The position numbers and the translations under genes were made by a program. 64,000 nucleotides of DNA from Todiramphus chloris collaris (Eukaryota > Chordata > Aves > Coraciiformes > Alcedinidae): assembly GCA_025345505.1 (NCBI GenBank), contig JANVCC010009942.1:1210987-1274986 (forward strand), read 5' to 3'. The stretch's first letter is position 1. Each line of letters starts with the position of its first letter. Shown here in pieces: positions 24,346-36,490 of the stretch. The notes below the pieces were generated by a model. That model was not told the origin of the DNA. It did not search any database and saw nothing but the letters and a program-made list of their open reading frames with translations.

Positions 24346-25985
24346 TCTGCAGTTACAGCTATAAATAATATAGTTTTATAGAAACAAAACAGGAATGAAG
24401 AGGCCAGAGCATTCTCTGTACCTTTCCCTTTCATTTACATGACACCATATATTCATCAGCTGTAGGCATCACTCTGTGCCCTCCCCACAACAGGCCTGAA
24501 TTTTGTTTTGTGCTTAAATCTAGCATCTTCCTCATTGCCATGACTTTTTTGTGCAGTACAGATGCTCTGTAAACAGTTGTCTACTATTAATCTACAAACA
24601 CATGCTCTAAACATTTCCCATTCCATTATATATCATGTTACAAAACAGTTTTGCAACTCAGGAAAGGGAATATACACTTCTTAAGAAGCAGACAGCATTA
24701 CCAGTGTATTAGTGTATCAGATATGTAACTTGATACTTGCTTTTGGTCTTTTCTAATCTAATCCATTTGAGATTTAATTTTTTAATTCCTATGACAATTT
24801 TGAAATGTCTGTAAGCTTTTCTTATTGTGGCTTGCATATGTGAATTCTGAGCTAGGCTATGTTACTTCCTAATAGGATCTAGTGAAATTAATGTTGCAGA
24901 AATGACAAATAGGAAAAAAACAGGGTATAATATTAAATATATTAACAGCAGTAACATTTCTTGCTATATTGAATCAGTATTATAAGGGATTAAGTATGTT
25001 ATTTTGTAATGTCTGTCATTATCTATTTAGTTAGCTATCTCTGCTTCATAATTCCATATGAGAGGGACAGATATCCTGGAAGCACTAGGTAGGTCTGTCT
25101 TTATATGTTTTCCAGTCCACAGAGAGAGGAGGGAAAGTATGAGCTTCTGTCATTGTTTAAATATTAAAACAGACATTTTCATGAAGGTCAAAATTATACA
25201 AAACTTTTAAAATAAGTTCCATCTTTGTAAACGTATTTTCTTTACATTCAAGACCAGTGCAAATTTTTGATGTTCAAATCTTTGCATTCATGGATAGTAT
25301 CTCAGTGGTTCTGTTGCAGAATGCCTAATTAAAGCCACAGCTAGAGAAAGAACTATAAGGACAAGAATAAATCTGGAGCAATTTAAGTTCCTCCCCCCAA
25401 AATGCACTGAAATATGCTCAGCCTTTTTGCAGAAAAGCTCAATACCTGATTAAAAGCATAAATTGCTCCTCACTAGACTTCAGAATAAAAATACTTGCAC
25501 AATGCATATTTGAAAACTGGCTGCTATATGGCACTGCCACCACATACATTTGCTCTCCTTCTACTCTTTAATTTCCTCTCTTCAGGGAAAGAGATCAGAG
25601 ATGCCCATGCTGAAAATATTGGTTTTCAAAAGCTGCTGGTACACATCAGGCAGAGAAAGTCTTCTCTGCATGCTTCTAATCCCAGGGTGGGACAGTGTAA
25701 CACTGACAGCTAGAGAAACTGACAACAGAGAAGACATTCCTGGTATAATGTCCTATATGTGTTCATCATGAGAATAAAATGTTAAATCTTGTGTACAACA
25801 TTTCTACCACTCAGAACTGTTTTCTTCCACCTTTGCTGCACCCCATGCCTTCTCATTTCCAAATACTTTTCTTTACTCACTTTTGCATAAATTCAATGCT
25901 GTCACACTTGTCCATTTGAGAATGTTACTTAAATGTTTAGGACTCACATGCTCGGCAAATAGATGTGACTTCTGCTTTTTTCCAG
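24346..25985. other. AT-rich non-coding DNA, nothing recognised
   Basis: No gene or repeat recognised. Confidence 0.55.
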
Positions 25986-26352
25986 TGGTCCATGTCGTCC
26001 ACCCTCCCAGCTCACCCAGCAACATAGCCCTGTCCTCCCAGAAGAGGATGCTGGTTTTGGGGAGATGGTGGTGAAATGGAACACAAGTGCTGTTGAGACG
26101 CTTCAGCACAAAGACGCATTTCAATAGCTATTGGAAGTGAATTGCACTAAGTTACTGGATTTCAGACTGAAGTAGCCAAGGAGTCGTCTCAGGCTTCCTT
26201 TTCTGGACAAGCTCTGGGGAATGCAAACATTCTGAGGGGATGGTAACAAAGGCATGGGGAGAAAGATACCGCTGTAACTATTTGCAAGAAGACCTCAACC
26301 CCATCCTGATAAAGAAACCATTGAAGAACCCTCAGCTGCATCACCAAGAAAG
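25986..26352 (+). other. Candidate exon 1 of a possible spliced transcript
   Basis: The left edge is a strong acceptor-like sequence (tctgcttttttccag, ending 25985) and the right edge is donor-like (aag|gtgagg at 26350-26358). Base composition is visibly GC-richer than the flanks. One frame is open for about 52 codons up to a stop at 26125-26127, ending with residues like FGEMVVKWNTSAVETLQ, which matches nothing I recognise. It could be a lncRNA exon, a 3' coding exon or chance. No promoter or upstream exon was identified. Confidence 0.25.
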
Positions 26353-26487
26353 GTGAGGGCTCAGAAGAGATTTCCCATAAACAGAAGCAAGAGCAGCAGG
26401 ACAGTCACTAGCCTTCTTGTCAGAACAGCACCCTCAGTAACAACCCCCTGGAGAGCCAGGGCAGAAGGCTTCTTCCTTTCTGTGCAG

Positions 26488-26664
26488 CAGCAGGTTGCTT
26501 TGTCAGTACCACAACTGCAGCAGATCCTGCAGGGATCTTGCATTACCATGTGGACTGACTGAGTGTTTCAGTCCTGACTACATCTGCTTATCCTGCTTGC
26601 TGCAAGAGATCTGATGCCAGGGAGATCAGGCCCTTTCAGAAAGCCTGTTTCTCATTACTACAAG
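26488..26664 (+). other. Candidate exon 2 of a possible spliced transcript
   Basis: It is preceded by a pyrimidine-rich acceptor-like stretch (ttcttcctttctgtgcag, ending 26487). It ends at a full-consensus donor, acaag|gtgagt (26661-26670). It lies 135 bases after the previous candidate exon on the same strand. No long open frame crosses it, so a non-coding transcript is the more natural reading. Confidence 0.25.
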
Positions 26665-29484
26665 GTGAGTTTTCAAGCAATGAGTTTTCACCTCCTGAAC
26701 ACATCATGTCCATACCTGTGACTCTGAGCATTAACTATGACTGTATCTTAATGTGCTCCCACTTGAAATTTATGCAGGCTTCTAAATCATAAAACCTGGA
26801 GGCATGATGGCTAGAGTAGAAAATATGTTTTAAAGATATTATTTAAAGGATCTGAGAGAAGCTATAGCACTGAACTGCTTTATACCTACTCCTGCTCTGT
26901 CTTCTTCACCACTGCAATTCCTCTTATCACAACCACCTAAAAAGAGAGTTTTCCAACAGTCTTCAAATATTTAAATGAAAAACATACCTGGGGAAAACAA
27001 ATGCAAGTAGCTGATAGCCTGATCTAATAGCTCTTTTAAGATTATGTAATACTTTGTGCACAACTATGTGCTATAGTTTGCAGTTGAATATGACTACCTA
27101 TCAAAGCAAAATGTGTTGGTTTTTAAGGATTTTAAAAGTTGCTATGACAATGAAAATTATGTGTTATTCACAGAATTTATGGAAATTGGTTGATGACATC
27201 AGTGGAAGATGACCAAGGTAATAAAAAATGCCTTAAATTTTTTACAAGTAAAGAACACATATAGAAAGGTACCACTAGGTATCAACCTCTTCCACAGATA
27301 CCATCTTTTTTAATTATTTATTGATAACATCTGTATCCTTTTACTCAAAAACATTTACACAGGTAGGATCAGGAACTTTTACTTGAGAAACTACTGTGAT
27401 GTTGTTCATAGTGGATGAGACAAACCTTCTCAGGAACATGCCTACAGAGGTGACCAGCTGCATGCAATTCTGGAAAAACTCTGCAAGCAATGACAGACAT
27501 GCACAAAACCATTTCCCATAATTTCTAGTTGAACCAACAAGTCTGTCCATGCTATCTAGCACAACAGGCCAAACCTAACAACTGATAACCTAAAATTTCC
27601 TTACAACATGACACAAAACGGTTCACTGTTTAACAAGAGTTACACTGACAGATACTTTAAAAGTTTAGGTCATGACATGTGGCTAACACATTAATTCTGA
27701 AATCAATTTTCCCACCTCTAGCCAGTTGATTATTTGTTATGCCTACCCTGATTTCAAGCTGTTAGCAATTCCAGAAACATTTGCATTTCAAGGGTACTGT
27801 ATTTTGGAGCTTCATTCATGTAAGAATTGATAAGCATTCTTTAGGATAAAATAAATGAAGCACAATAAAGTACTATTAATATCTTCACAGCACCACTTGC
27901 TATAATTATTTTGTGGGTAACTATGCAACAATATAAGCAGAAAAGTTCCTCAATTATAGGGGTTTACCACATACTTTTTTGTTTTGTTTGCTATGAATTT
28001 TTTTATGTCTTAAGTACAGACTTTAAATTCTGTTATTCTTTCATGACTTAATAATGCATAAAATTTATTCTCAATAGCAAAATAACAAAATGTTCTGCTA
28101 AGATGCATTAATTTTTGTCATAGAATAAAAAATCCAAAATTCATACAGTTTTACATTATGTAAAGTTATTCAGAGCAGAAGTCAATTCATCCAATTAATT
28201 CAAGAGACATTCATCACTATTACTTCTGGTATCCCAGAGTACTATTACTAGCAACATACAGTTATAAATGTTTTAAATGCATATTTTCAAAGAATATTAG
28301 GTTTTTCCATAATAAATATCTCGTAAACACATTGCTTAGATATATGAGATAATAGCTCTATTCCAGTTTCTGATATGTAGATTGAGATAATTGTTGCTGA
28401 ATGTGGCATCTGTATGCGGCACATTAAGTATATAAACACATTACATCTAGATATACTGAATTAAATGAGCAACATGTACTATTCTGCATCAACAAGATGA
28501 TTACTTAGTGCTATAAAAAGATCTGTAAACTGAGTTCTCAGTAGCAACACATACAAAAATTAAAGTCTTTGGAGATTATATCATCTCCAGTAAACTCACT
28601 CTCATTATTCTTTCTTCTTGGTTCTGCCACATGCAAACACTTTAAAGTAATGTGAAATCTGAGGTAATTTTCTTAGAATAGGATAAGAAGCAAAAAGTGT
28701 TTTTGGACAAGAAAATGTCTATTAACAACATGATTAGTGTAGAGGTCAAAAGTTACTAATTATTATTTTGTCTCTTTAGAGGTACACTTAAGTATTTTTT
28801 GTCATGTTATTACATCTGATGATGCAAAACCACAATGTAACAACACATCCTCCCAGCTGGTTACAGAATATTACATTGTATTACATCATCATGATGAATG
28901 AAGCTTGCCTTAAGCCACAACTGAACTTTATACTTTTAAAATAAAAATAAATAAAATTTCTTCTCTATTTGATCACAAACAGAATCATGTAAAACATGGA
29001 GTTCATGTAGTTAAAGAATTCAAAATAACACACACACTTAGTCAGGATGAATTGAATTAGCAGAAACTACCTTTATATTAATAATTTATGATTTCTCAGT
29101 ACTCCACTTGAAACATTGTTTTGCCAATAATTAGACACCTATTTTCTCCTCTGAAGTGCGACTTACCCATAAAAGTCCATGACTTTAAGACAGAATATCT
29201 GGGTTTAATCCTTGTTTCTACCCAGCAAGACTTCATAACATCAGGCAAATCACTTCACTTCCTTGTTCTGCAACAAGTATGTTTCTAATAGGTTACACTT
29301 CATTATAACAAAAAATGGGAATACTACCCATTAAAATAAAATGTAGTACTGATAGTCATACAGAGCTTTTCTTCAAGTGTCAATAATTAGGGTACCATAA
29401 AGAATCACCATCTGCATTATCTCATGTCTCTTCTTACTAAAGCATCTAGAAGACTAGGTGTGACACCACCGTCATCACAAAAAA
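26665..29484. other. AT-rich non-coding DNA, nothing recognised
   Basis: No gene or dispersed repeat recognised in about 2.8 kb. Confidence 0.55.
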
Positions 29485-30205
29485 TTTCTTCCTAGTCTAA
29501 ACCTTCTCGTCTAAACCTACCCTCTTTTAGTTTAAAACCATTATTCCTTGTCCTATCACTACAGTGCATACTAAGACTGTCCTTATCTCTTTTATAAGCC
29601 CCCTTTAAGTACTGAAAGGCTGCAATAAGGACTCCTTGGAGCCTTCTCTTCTCCAGGCTAAACAATTCAACTATATCAGCCAGTACTCTCCATGTATCTC
29701 CCCAAAGGAAAGCTCACAACCCCTTCTTCCCGCAGCTTGTACTGATACAGGAGATTGTCCTGAACCAGGTGCAGGACCTTGCACTTGTCCTTGTTAATCT
29801 TCATGAGGTTCACATGGTCCCGCTTCTCAGACTTGTCCAGGTCCCACTGAATGTCATCCTGTCCCTTGGGTGTGTCAACCACACCACTGAGCTTGGTGTC
29901 ATCTACAAATCTGCTGAGGGTGCACTTGATCCCACTGCCTGTGTTGTTGATATTAAGATATTGATGAAGATATTAAACAGTACTGGTTATAATATGGACC
30001 CCTGAGGGACACCACTCATCACCACTCATCTGGACATTGAGCCATTGACCATTACCCTCTGAATGCGATCAGCCAACCAATTCCTTATCCACCCAACAAT
30101 CTGTACATCAAATCCACATCTCTCCAATTTAGAGAAAAGGATGTTAAGGCGGACCATGTCAAAGACCTAGATGACATTTGTCACTCCTTCCTTGTCCACT
30201 GATGT
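29485..30205 (-). mobile_element. CR1 LINE, RT fragment, minus strand
   Basis: Reverse complement of a CR1. Plus-strand text includes 'gccttctcttctccaggcta', 'aggtgcaggaccttgcactt', 'ccactgagcttggtgtcatc' and 'tatggacccctgagggacac'. On the minus strand the catalytic block reads FVDDTKLSG, so both Asp residues survive even though the gene is broken elsewhere. The copy has an internal deletion near 29685, which removes several hundred bases between the C-terminal RT block and the upstream part. It also lacks the 3'-most UTR and tail, and its 5' edge lies inside the first RT motif near 30205. Confidence 0.95.
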
Positions 30206-33200
30206 ATATACTGTACAGTAGTCTTATATCACTGTACTATCCATATACATTTATATAGATGACATACATTTATGTCACTATATGACTACATAGTTCTCTA
30301 TGTCAGTCACTAACTATATTTACTAGTGTTTCTGTGTCAGTGTTTCCGACTGATACCAAATGCAACATTGCTGTCTTTTCTTTACAAGTTGTTCCACTGA
30401 ACTGAATGTGATTTGCTCCATTCCTCTCCTGTCTGAAACACTCCCTCCATGCTAAGTGGATTCATTAAATAAGAAAAGGACTTCAAACTGCAAAATCAAA
30501 CAGGTTGTGTTTGAAAATACTTGGTAAGATAATAAAAGTTTTCTAAAAAATTAATATTTAATTATATTTCACTTTTCTCCCCCACAGTTTCTGTCTGACT
30601 GACTCACTTAGAAATCTTTAGCATTCCAAGGGGAATTAAACAGACTGAAAGCTCAGGACAGCACTGAAGGCAACAGGATCCGTGGTGGAAAAAAAAGGGT
30701 CTTATCACATGATTACCCTGGTGTCACCAACCCTGCTCTATCATTTCTCTTTCCAGAAAAATCCTTACTTGTACCTCAGATTTTCAAATATAAAGGGTGA
30801 GAAATGTTTGAAAAAATTTCTGCATTACTAAAAAATTACAAAAAACAACAGAAATGTTTTTCATAGAAAATGCTTGAATATTGTAAGTTTGATTAAGAAA
30901 GATTCCAGGGGTGCAGAATTGAATTTCCAGTCAAACTTCACACAGAAAAGGAGTCAAAATCTCCTCAGGGCAGTGTCATCTCTGAATATCCCAGTACTTA
31001 GGAAACTTTGCCACTCCAAAGAAAACTGTTTGAAAGCCCTGAATCCCATTGCTTTAAATGGCTGTCATTGAAAAGGCCTAAACTATCTTTTTTATTTATT
31101 TTCTTTAATTAAAAATCATAAAAGGTGAAGCTTTTACAAACGAACAAAAATCTAGACCCTTTAAAAACACTTAGTGATTTGACTGCTTTTTCTAGTCTTT
31201 TTTTTTAATCTTTTTTTCATGTTTGCCTAAGGTAGTGCAAATCAAACAGAAAGTCTCTTATTTTTTGTAGTTGTTTTTTTTCTGTATGAGAAACACCAAT
31301 ATTTATTTAACTCTCATGAGCAAAGAAGAGTCTAGTATATGTGAGAATGCATGTTTTAACAATCTACAGAGTAGGTTCTGTAATGTTAGCAGAACAGATA
31401 TAATGTACATTGCTAAAGCTTAAGGGAACAGTTAAAGCTGATTTTCTTTGAGAAGCATAAGGGATGTAGAATCTCTAGTCCCAGAATAAAATAATTTTAT
31501 TAAAACCAAATAAAATATTTTTTTATTTATAATGTAATTTCTAAACTTTACATTATAAATTATATATCTGGAAGTTTACACATTTATATGCACACTTCTA
31601 AGAATACAGTTATGCAAGTTTAAATTATATAAGTATGTATGTTATAATATATATATGTTATATATAACTTATCTAAATGTGTAAGAATAGAGAAAATTTA
31701 TAAATGTATACTTAGATACACATTCACAGATATAAACATAAGCTGCTTTTTATTTTAGAACATAGCATTTGAGGCATATTTACAATTCAATGTTATAAAG
31801 CCATATGAACTTCCAAAGTACTTTTCCACATATGATGAAAGGGTTCTAATGGCAGGATACTTCAAAGAAAAGTAAAAAAGTATTTCCTTTGAACACTGAG
31901 CTGGGAAATAATTTTTTCATTTAAATGGAGTGAAGAATTATCTCCTGATTCCATCTTATATACATTAATATGCAACATCAGAGAATGGCTAGCCAACATG
32001 ACCTTATTCCTAGTTTTTTCACATGTAATGTTATTTTTATTAACAGTTACTCAACGTTTAAGAAATACTAAACTAAACTCACTAACCCTGTTCTACCTTT
32101 GGAAAGATGCCACTTTTTTCTGTGAACACAGCCATTAAATGCTGATTATGGTTTGGCGCAATCTCATCTAAGTGTTGACAAATATTTTCTTTGAGAAGAA
32201 AAAAAATAGGAGCATTGGGAGTATTGTAATTGGGAGTAACTGTAAGTTATTTCTCTCTTCAGTAATTTTTAAACATAAAAGGTCAGCATGACTCCAGAAG
32301 AATGAGTAGGATTCCTAGGTTCTCTTTTCATATTGCCATGAACTTTGTGTAGACATTAACTCATACTTCAAATAAATGGTGTCCAAGTATAAATTGCTAA
32401 GATTCTGTTGCTGTTTCACACTTGTCTTGCCTAATGTATTCTTAAACATCACAAGTGAGAAGCAGACTTATCTCTAGATTCTTAACAGATAAGTGAAACT
32501 CTTACTATATTATTTTTCTACTGTGAAGTAAGATTATACATATACTTCATTCATGCATATAATTCCAGTAAAAGAGAGCATATTTATGTTCTTCAAAAAG
32601 GGAAAAAATCCTGATCTAAAGAGGATAAAAATGAAACATCAGAAAGACACAACCCAAAAAGACAACCACCAGCACAAAAGTAAGTCAGATTTACCTCAGT
32701 ATTGAGGTAAGTATGTACAGTAGAGTACTCTCATGTACATAGAAAGTCCACAAGGTTGATGTTTATTTTCTTCTCATTAATGTTGGCTATTTTTGACACA
32801 CACACACACCACCTACAGCTGCCACTTTCGTCAAGTATTTTTATGACTTAACTGCTGCTACTCCAGACCTCAGAACACATATGTACAATTTGTATCATTG
32901 CAAAAGTATTGTATCCAGACAACTAATTGAAGACAGTTTTGTCTGAAAGTGTAGTCTCAGAGAAAAGGATGTTATTCATCTTCATTTACACCAAGTTGAA
33001 CACTACATTCCTGTGAATATACTTCTAATGGTATAATAGCAAAGGTAGGACAGAGACTTAACAGAGCTTTGTGAATCACTAATCAAGAAAATTCAAAGTA
33101 GCATAGGGACTCAAAATTACATGAGTATATCATATATTTTTCATTTTCCATTGACTCTCAGGTTAACTTTACATTGCAGAAAATTAAAAGCACAGACATC

Positions 33201-33519
33201 CTCCCTGACAGAAGAATACCCCCAGAAGCCAATTTCCAAATTGCTTTCAGCATTCCCAGTGTTAGTCCTCTGTGAGAATCCCCATTCTCCAAAATTATTC
33301 CCAACTTAAAGCTGACCATCACAACTTTGCTATAGCAGCACCAGTGATTACTAGAATTCACTCATTTCAAAATTATTTTTATGACTTTTTTTCTTTAAAT
33401 AATAAACACAAATGTTTATTTCCTAATAACTTTTATTCAGATTCTCAAAAAGACAGAGATTTTTCTTAAAGTGTTTGTAGTTATTGGGAGCTTCTTCTCT
33501 TGCCACAGACTAATATGAT
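30206..33519. other. AT-rich non-coding DNA, nothing recognised
   Basis: Very AT-rich, with a TA-rich patch near 31640-31670 that includes the 12-base palindrome gttatatataac, and a short CA run near 32797-32810. No gene or dispersed repeat recognised. Confidence 0.55.
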
Positions 33520-34701
33520 AGCCTTCTGTGATGGTGTGACTAAATGCAGGAAGAGCAGTGGATGTTGTCTTCCTTGACTTCAGCAAGTCTTTTGACACTC
33601 TCCCGTAACATCCTTGTTGGTAAGCTCAGGAAGTGGAGGTTAGAAGATGGGACAGTAAGATGGGTTAAGAACTGGCTAAACGATAGAGCTCAGAGGGTTG
33701 TGATCCGTGGCACAGAACACCAGCTACAGCTGGTGACCTGTAGCTAGTGGAGTTCCCCAGGGGTCAGTACCGGGTCCAGTCTTATTCAACATCTTCATCA
33801 ACAACCTGGATGAAGGGATAGAGTGTACCCTCAGCAAGGTACAATACAAAACTGGGAGGAGTGGTGATACCCGGGAAGGCTATGCTGTCATAAAGCAAGA
33901 TCTGTAGAGCTGGGCAAAGGTAAAGCTAATGAAGTTCAACAATGATAAGTCTAGCGTCCTGCACATGTAGAGGAATAACACCATGCACTGGTACAGGTTA
34001 GGGGTAGACCTACTGGAAAATAGCCCCATGGAGAGGGACCTTGGCATCCTGATAGAAAGTAAGTAATCCATGAATAGCAATGTGCCCTTGTGCCCAGGAA
34101 GGCCAATGGTATCCTGGGGTGCATAAAGAAGAGTGTGGTCAGCAGGTTGAGGGAGGTTCTTCTCCCCCTCTGCCTTATTGAGAACACATCTGGAATATTG
34201 TGCCCAGTTCTGGTCCCAGTTCAAGAAAGATAAGGAAATACTAGGGAGAGTCCAACAGAGAGCTACAAGGATGATTAAGGGACTGGAACATCTCTCATAT
34301 GACGAAAAGCTGAGAGACCTGTGGCTATTTAGCCTGGTATAGAGAAGACAGAGAGAGGATCTTTTTAATGTTTACAAATATCTGAAGGGTGGATGTCAAG
34401 TTGAAGGGGCCAGTATCTTTTCAGTTGTGCCCTGTGATAGGATGAGAGATTAATGGCAGCAAGGTGAAACACAGGAAGTTGCACCTCAACATGAGGAGAA
34501 ACTTCTTTACTGTGAGGGTGATGAAGCCCTGGAGTAGACTGCCCAGAGAGCATGTGAAGTCTCCTTCTCTAGAGACTTGCAAAATGCACCTGAATATGTT
34601 CCTGTGTGACATGCCCTAGGTGATCCTGCTCTAGCATAGGGATTGGACTCAATGATCTTCAGTGGTCTCTTCCAACCTCTAGTATTTTATGATTCTATGA
34701 A
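33520..34701 (+). mobile_element. CR1 LINE (lineage B), RT core to 3' tail
   Basis: It begins in the RT first motif ('gtggatgttgtcttccttga'), where the translation reads LTSASLLTL, frameshifted from the YLDFSKAFDT type. It continues through VRWVKNWLNDRAQRVVI, 'ccccaggggtcagtaccggg' and 'ttcaacatcttcatcaacaa'. The catalytic FADD segment is deleted near 33835. The C-terminal blocks and 3' UTR are complete to 'cttcagtggtctcttccaac' and the tail 'attttatgattctatga'. Multiple frameshifts make it non-functional. Confidence 0.95.
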
Positions 34702-34747
34702 ATGCTAAACTTGTTTCATATGTTTGTAAGCTTTTTTTTCAATGTCA
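34702..34747. other. Short spacer between two CR1 copies
   Basis: About 46 bases of AT-rich sequence with a T8 run separate the tail of one CR1 from the truncated start of the next. Confidence 0.7.
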
Positions 34748-35214
34748 GCCCCTCACTTACAAGAAGGACATTGAGGTGCTGGAGAGTGTCCAAAGAAGGG
34801 CAATGAAGCTGGTGAGGGGTCTAGAGGAGAAGTCTTATGAGGAACAGATGAAGGAATTTGGGTTGCTTAGTCTGGAAAAAAAGGAGGCTCAGTGGAGACC
34901 TTATCACTCTCTCTACAGCTAGCTCAGTGGAGGTGGTAGTGAGGGGAGTGTTGGTCTTTTCTCCCAAGGAAGATGTGACAGGATAAGAGGAAATGGACTC
35001 AAGTTGCAGTAGGGGAGGCTTAGTTTAGAAATAAGAAAAAATTCCTTCACCAAAAGGGTTGTTAAACAGTGGAACAGACTGTCCAGGGAAATGGTGTAGT
35101 CACCATCCCTGAAGGTATTTAAAAGACATATTGATGTTGTGCCAAGGGACTTTGCTTATCGATAACTTGGTAATGTTAGCCTAATGGTTGGACTTGATGC
35201 TCTTAAAGGTCTCT
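34748..35214 (+). mobile_element. CR1 LINE (lineage C), left part of split element
   Basis: This 5'-truncated CR1 starts at 'cccctcacttacaagaagga'. It has the lineage C 3' UTR (tgttggtcttttctcccaag; gatgttgtgccaagggactt) and breaks off in the middle of the 3' terminal sequence at 'gctcttaaaggtctct'. The missing last bases, 'cttccaaccaaaattattct', appear 1.25 kb further on after an inserted CR1. Confidence 0.93.
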
Positions 35215-35323
35215 CAGTGGACAAGGGAAAAGGTGTGGATGTCATCTATCTTGACTTCACCAAGGCCTTTGTCACTGTCCCCCAAAATATCCTCCTTTCT
35301 AAGTCAGAGAAATATGGTTTTGA

Positions 35324-36280
35324 TTGGTGGACTGTTCAGTGGATTGGATGGATGGTCACACCCAGAGAGTAGTGGTCAATGGTTCGATGTCTAGATGGGA
35401 AAATGTGACAAGTGGTGCCCTTCAAGGGTCTGTACTGAAACCAGTTTTGTTTAATATCTTAATTAATGACATAGACAGTGGTATTGAGTGCATCCTCAGC
35501 AAGTTTGCTGACAATACTAAGCTGGGTGGTGCAGTTGATATGCCAGAGGGACAGGACACCATCCAGAGGGACCTGGACAGGCTGGAGAGGTGGGCTCAGG
35601 TGAACCTCATGAGGTTCAACAAGGCCAAGTGCAGGGTCATGCACCTGTGTCAGGGCAACCAGCATTATCAATATAGGCTGCAAGAGGACATGCTAGAGAG
35701 CAGTCCTTTGGAAAAAGACTTGGGGATACTAGTAAACGAAAAGCTGAACATGAGCCACCAATGCACAATGGCAGCCCAGAAGGCCAATTCAGTCCTGGTC
35801 TGCATCAAAAGAAGAGTGGCCAACAGACCGAGAGAAGTGATCCTGCCCCTCTGCTCTGCCCTCGTGACACCTCACCCAGAGTACTGTGTCCAGCTCTGGA
35901 GCCCCCAACACAAGAAAGATGTGGACCTGTTGGAGTGTTTCCAGAGGAGAGTCACAAAAATGATTAGAGCTCTGGAGCACCTCTCCTACAAACACAGGCT
36001 GAGAGAGTTGGGGTTGTTCAGCCTGAAGAAGAGGAGGCTCCAGGTGGACCTTATAGAGACCTTCCACTACTTGAAAGGGGCCTATAAGAAAGCAGGCGAG
36101 AGTCTATTCACAAGGGTTTGTAGTGACAGAACGAGGGGTAATGGGTTTAAGCTAGAAAAGGGTAGATTTAGGTTAGACATTAGGAAAAATTTATTTCATG
36201 TGACCATATTGGTGGTGGAGGCCCCATCCCTGGAGACAGTCAAGGCCAGGCTTGATGAGGTTCTGACCAGACTGACCTAG
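35324..36280 (+). pseudogene. CR1 reverse transcriptase, C-terminal two-thirds, degraded
   Basis: An open frame of 318 codons, the longest in the window, encodes the palm and thumb part of a CR1 ORF2 reverse transcriptase. Intact ORF2 proteins carry an N-terminal AP endonuclease and a full RT, which are not present here. Visible blocks are GALQGSVLKPVLFN at residues 31-44 (usual form PQGSVLGP, with Pro and Gly lost), FADNTKLGG at 61-69 (the second catalytic Asp of FADD is Asn), [15 protein letters not shown] near 140-155, and the C-terminal LEHLSYKHRLRELGLFSL block near 235-255. The ATG at 35324 is not a native start. It lies just 5' of a frameshift that separates it from the first RT motif. 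Substitution of the catalytic Asp and the lost 5' part make this an inactive remnant whose frame happens to stay open. Confidence 0.93.
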
Positions 36281-36349
36281 TTGGAGATGTCCCCACTTAT
36301 TGCAGGGGGGTTGGACTAGATGACCTTTAGAGGTCCCTTCCAACCCAAT

Positions 36350-36466
36350 ACATTCTATGATTCTATGATTCTATGATTCTATGATTGATTCTATAATTCT
36401 ATGATTCTATGGGTCTATGAATCTATGATTGATTCTATGATTTTATGATTCTATGATTCTGTGATT
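36350..36466 (+). repeat. Expanded CR1 tail microsatellite (ATTCTATG units)
   Basis: About 115 bases of imperfect 8-base and related units (attctatg, with variants attctata, gtctatga, gattgattctatg) form the 3' tail of the nested CR1. Other copies here carry only one to three units, so this tail has expanded by slippage after insertion. Confidence 0.95.
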
Positions 36467-36490
36467 CTCTTCCAACCAAAATTATTCTGT
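36467..36490 (+). mobile_element. CR1 LINE (lineage C), right stub of split element
   Basis: The sequence 'ctcttccaaccaaaattatt' is the expected end of the CR1 interrupted at 35214. The tail reduces to attctgt. Confidence 0.85.

Larger units (their letters stand above)
35215..36466 (+). mobile_element. CR1 LINE (lineage A) nested in the 3' end of another CR1
   Basis: This is the best-preserved CR1 in the window. It opens in the first RT motif ([15 protein letters not shown] at about 35236-35285, catalytic Asp of YLDF kept, the following D changed to V). A frameshift near 35340 moves to the long frame at 35324-36280. The 3' UTR ends 'gatgacctttagaggtccct' and the tail is a strongly expanded run of ATTCTATG-type units to 36466. 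Five bases, tctct, occur at both junctions (35210-35214 and 36466-36470), either a minimal target duplication or chance. CR1 normally makes little or no target-site duplication. Confidence 0.95.

Noticed and set aside
31636-31672. TA-rich patch as a promoter or origin
   Set aside because: Simple TA-rich sequence with a short palindrome. No other regulatory signal nearby.
33880-34224. 114-codon minus-strand open stretch
   Set aside because: It is the antisense shadow of a plus-strand CR1. CR1 antisense frames also stay open at 22372-22773 and 23596-23964.
36350-36466. CRISPR-like short repeats
   Set aside because: The units are 8 bases with no spacers and belong to the CR1 tail. The genome is a vertebrate.
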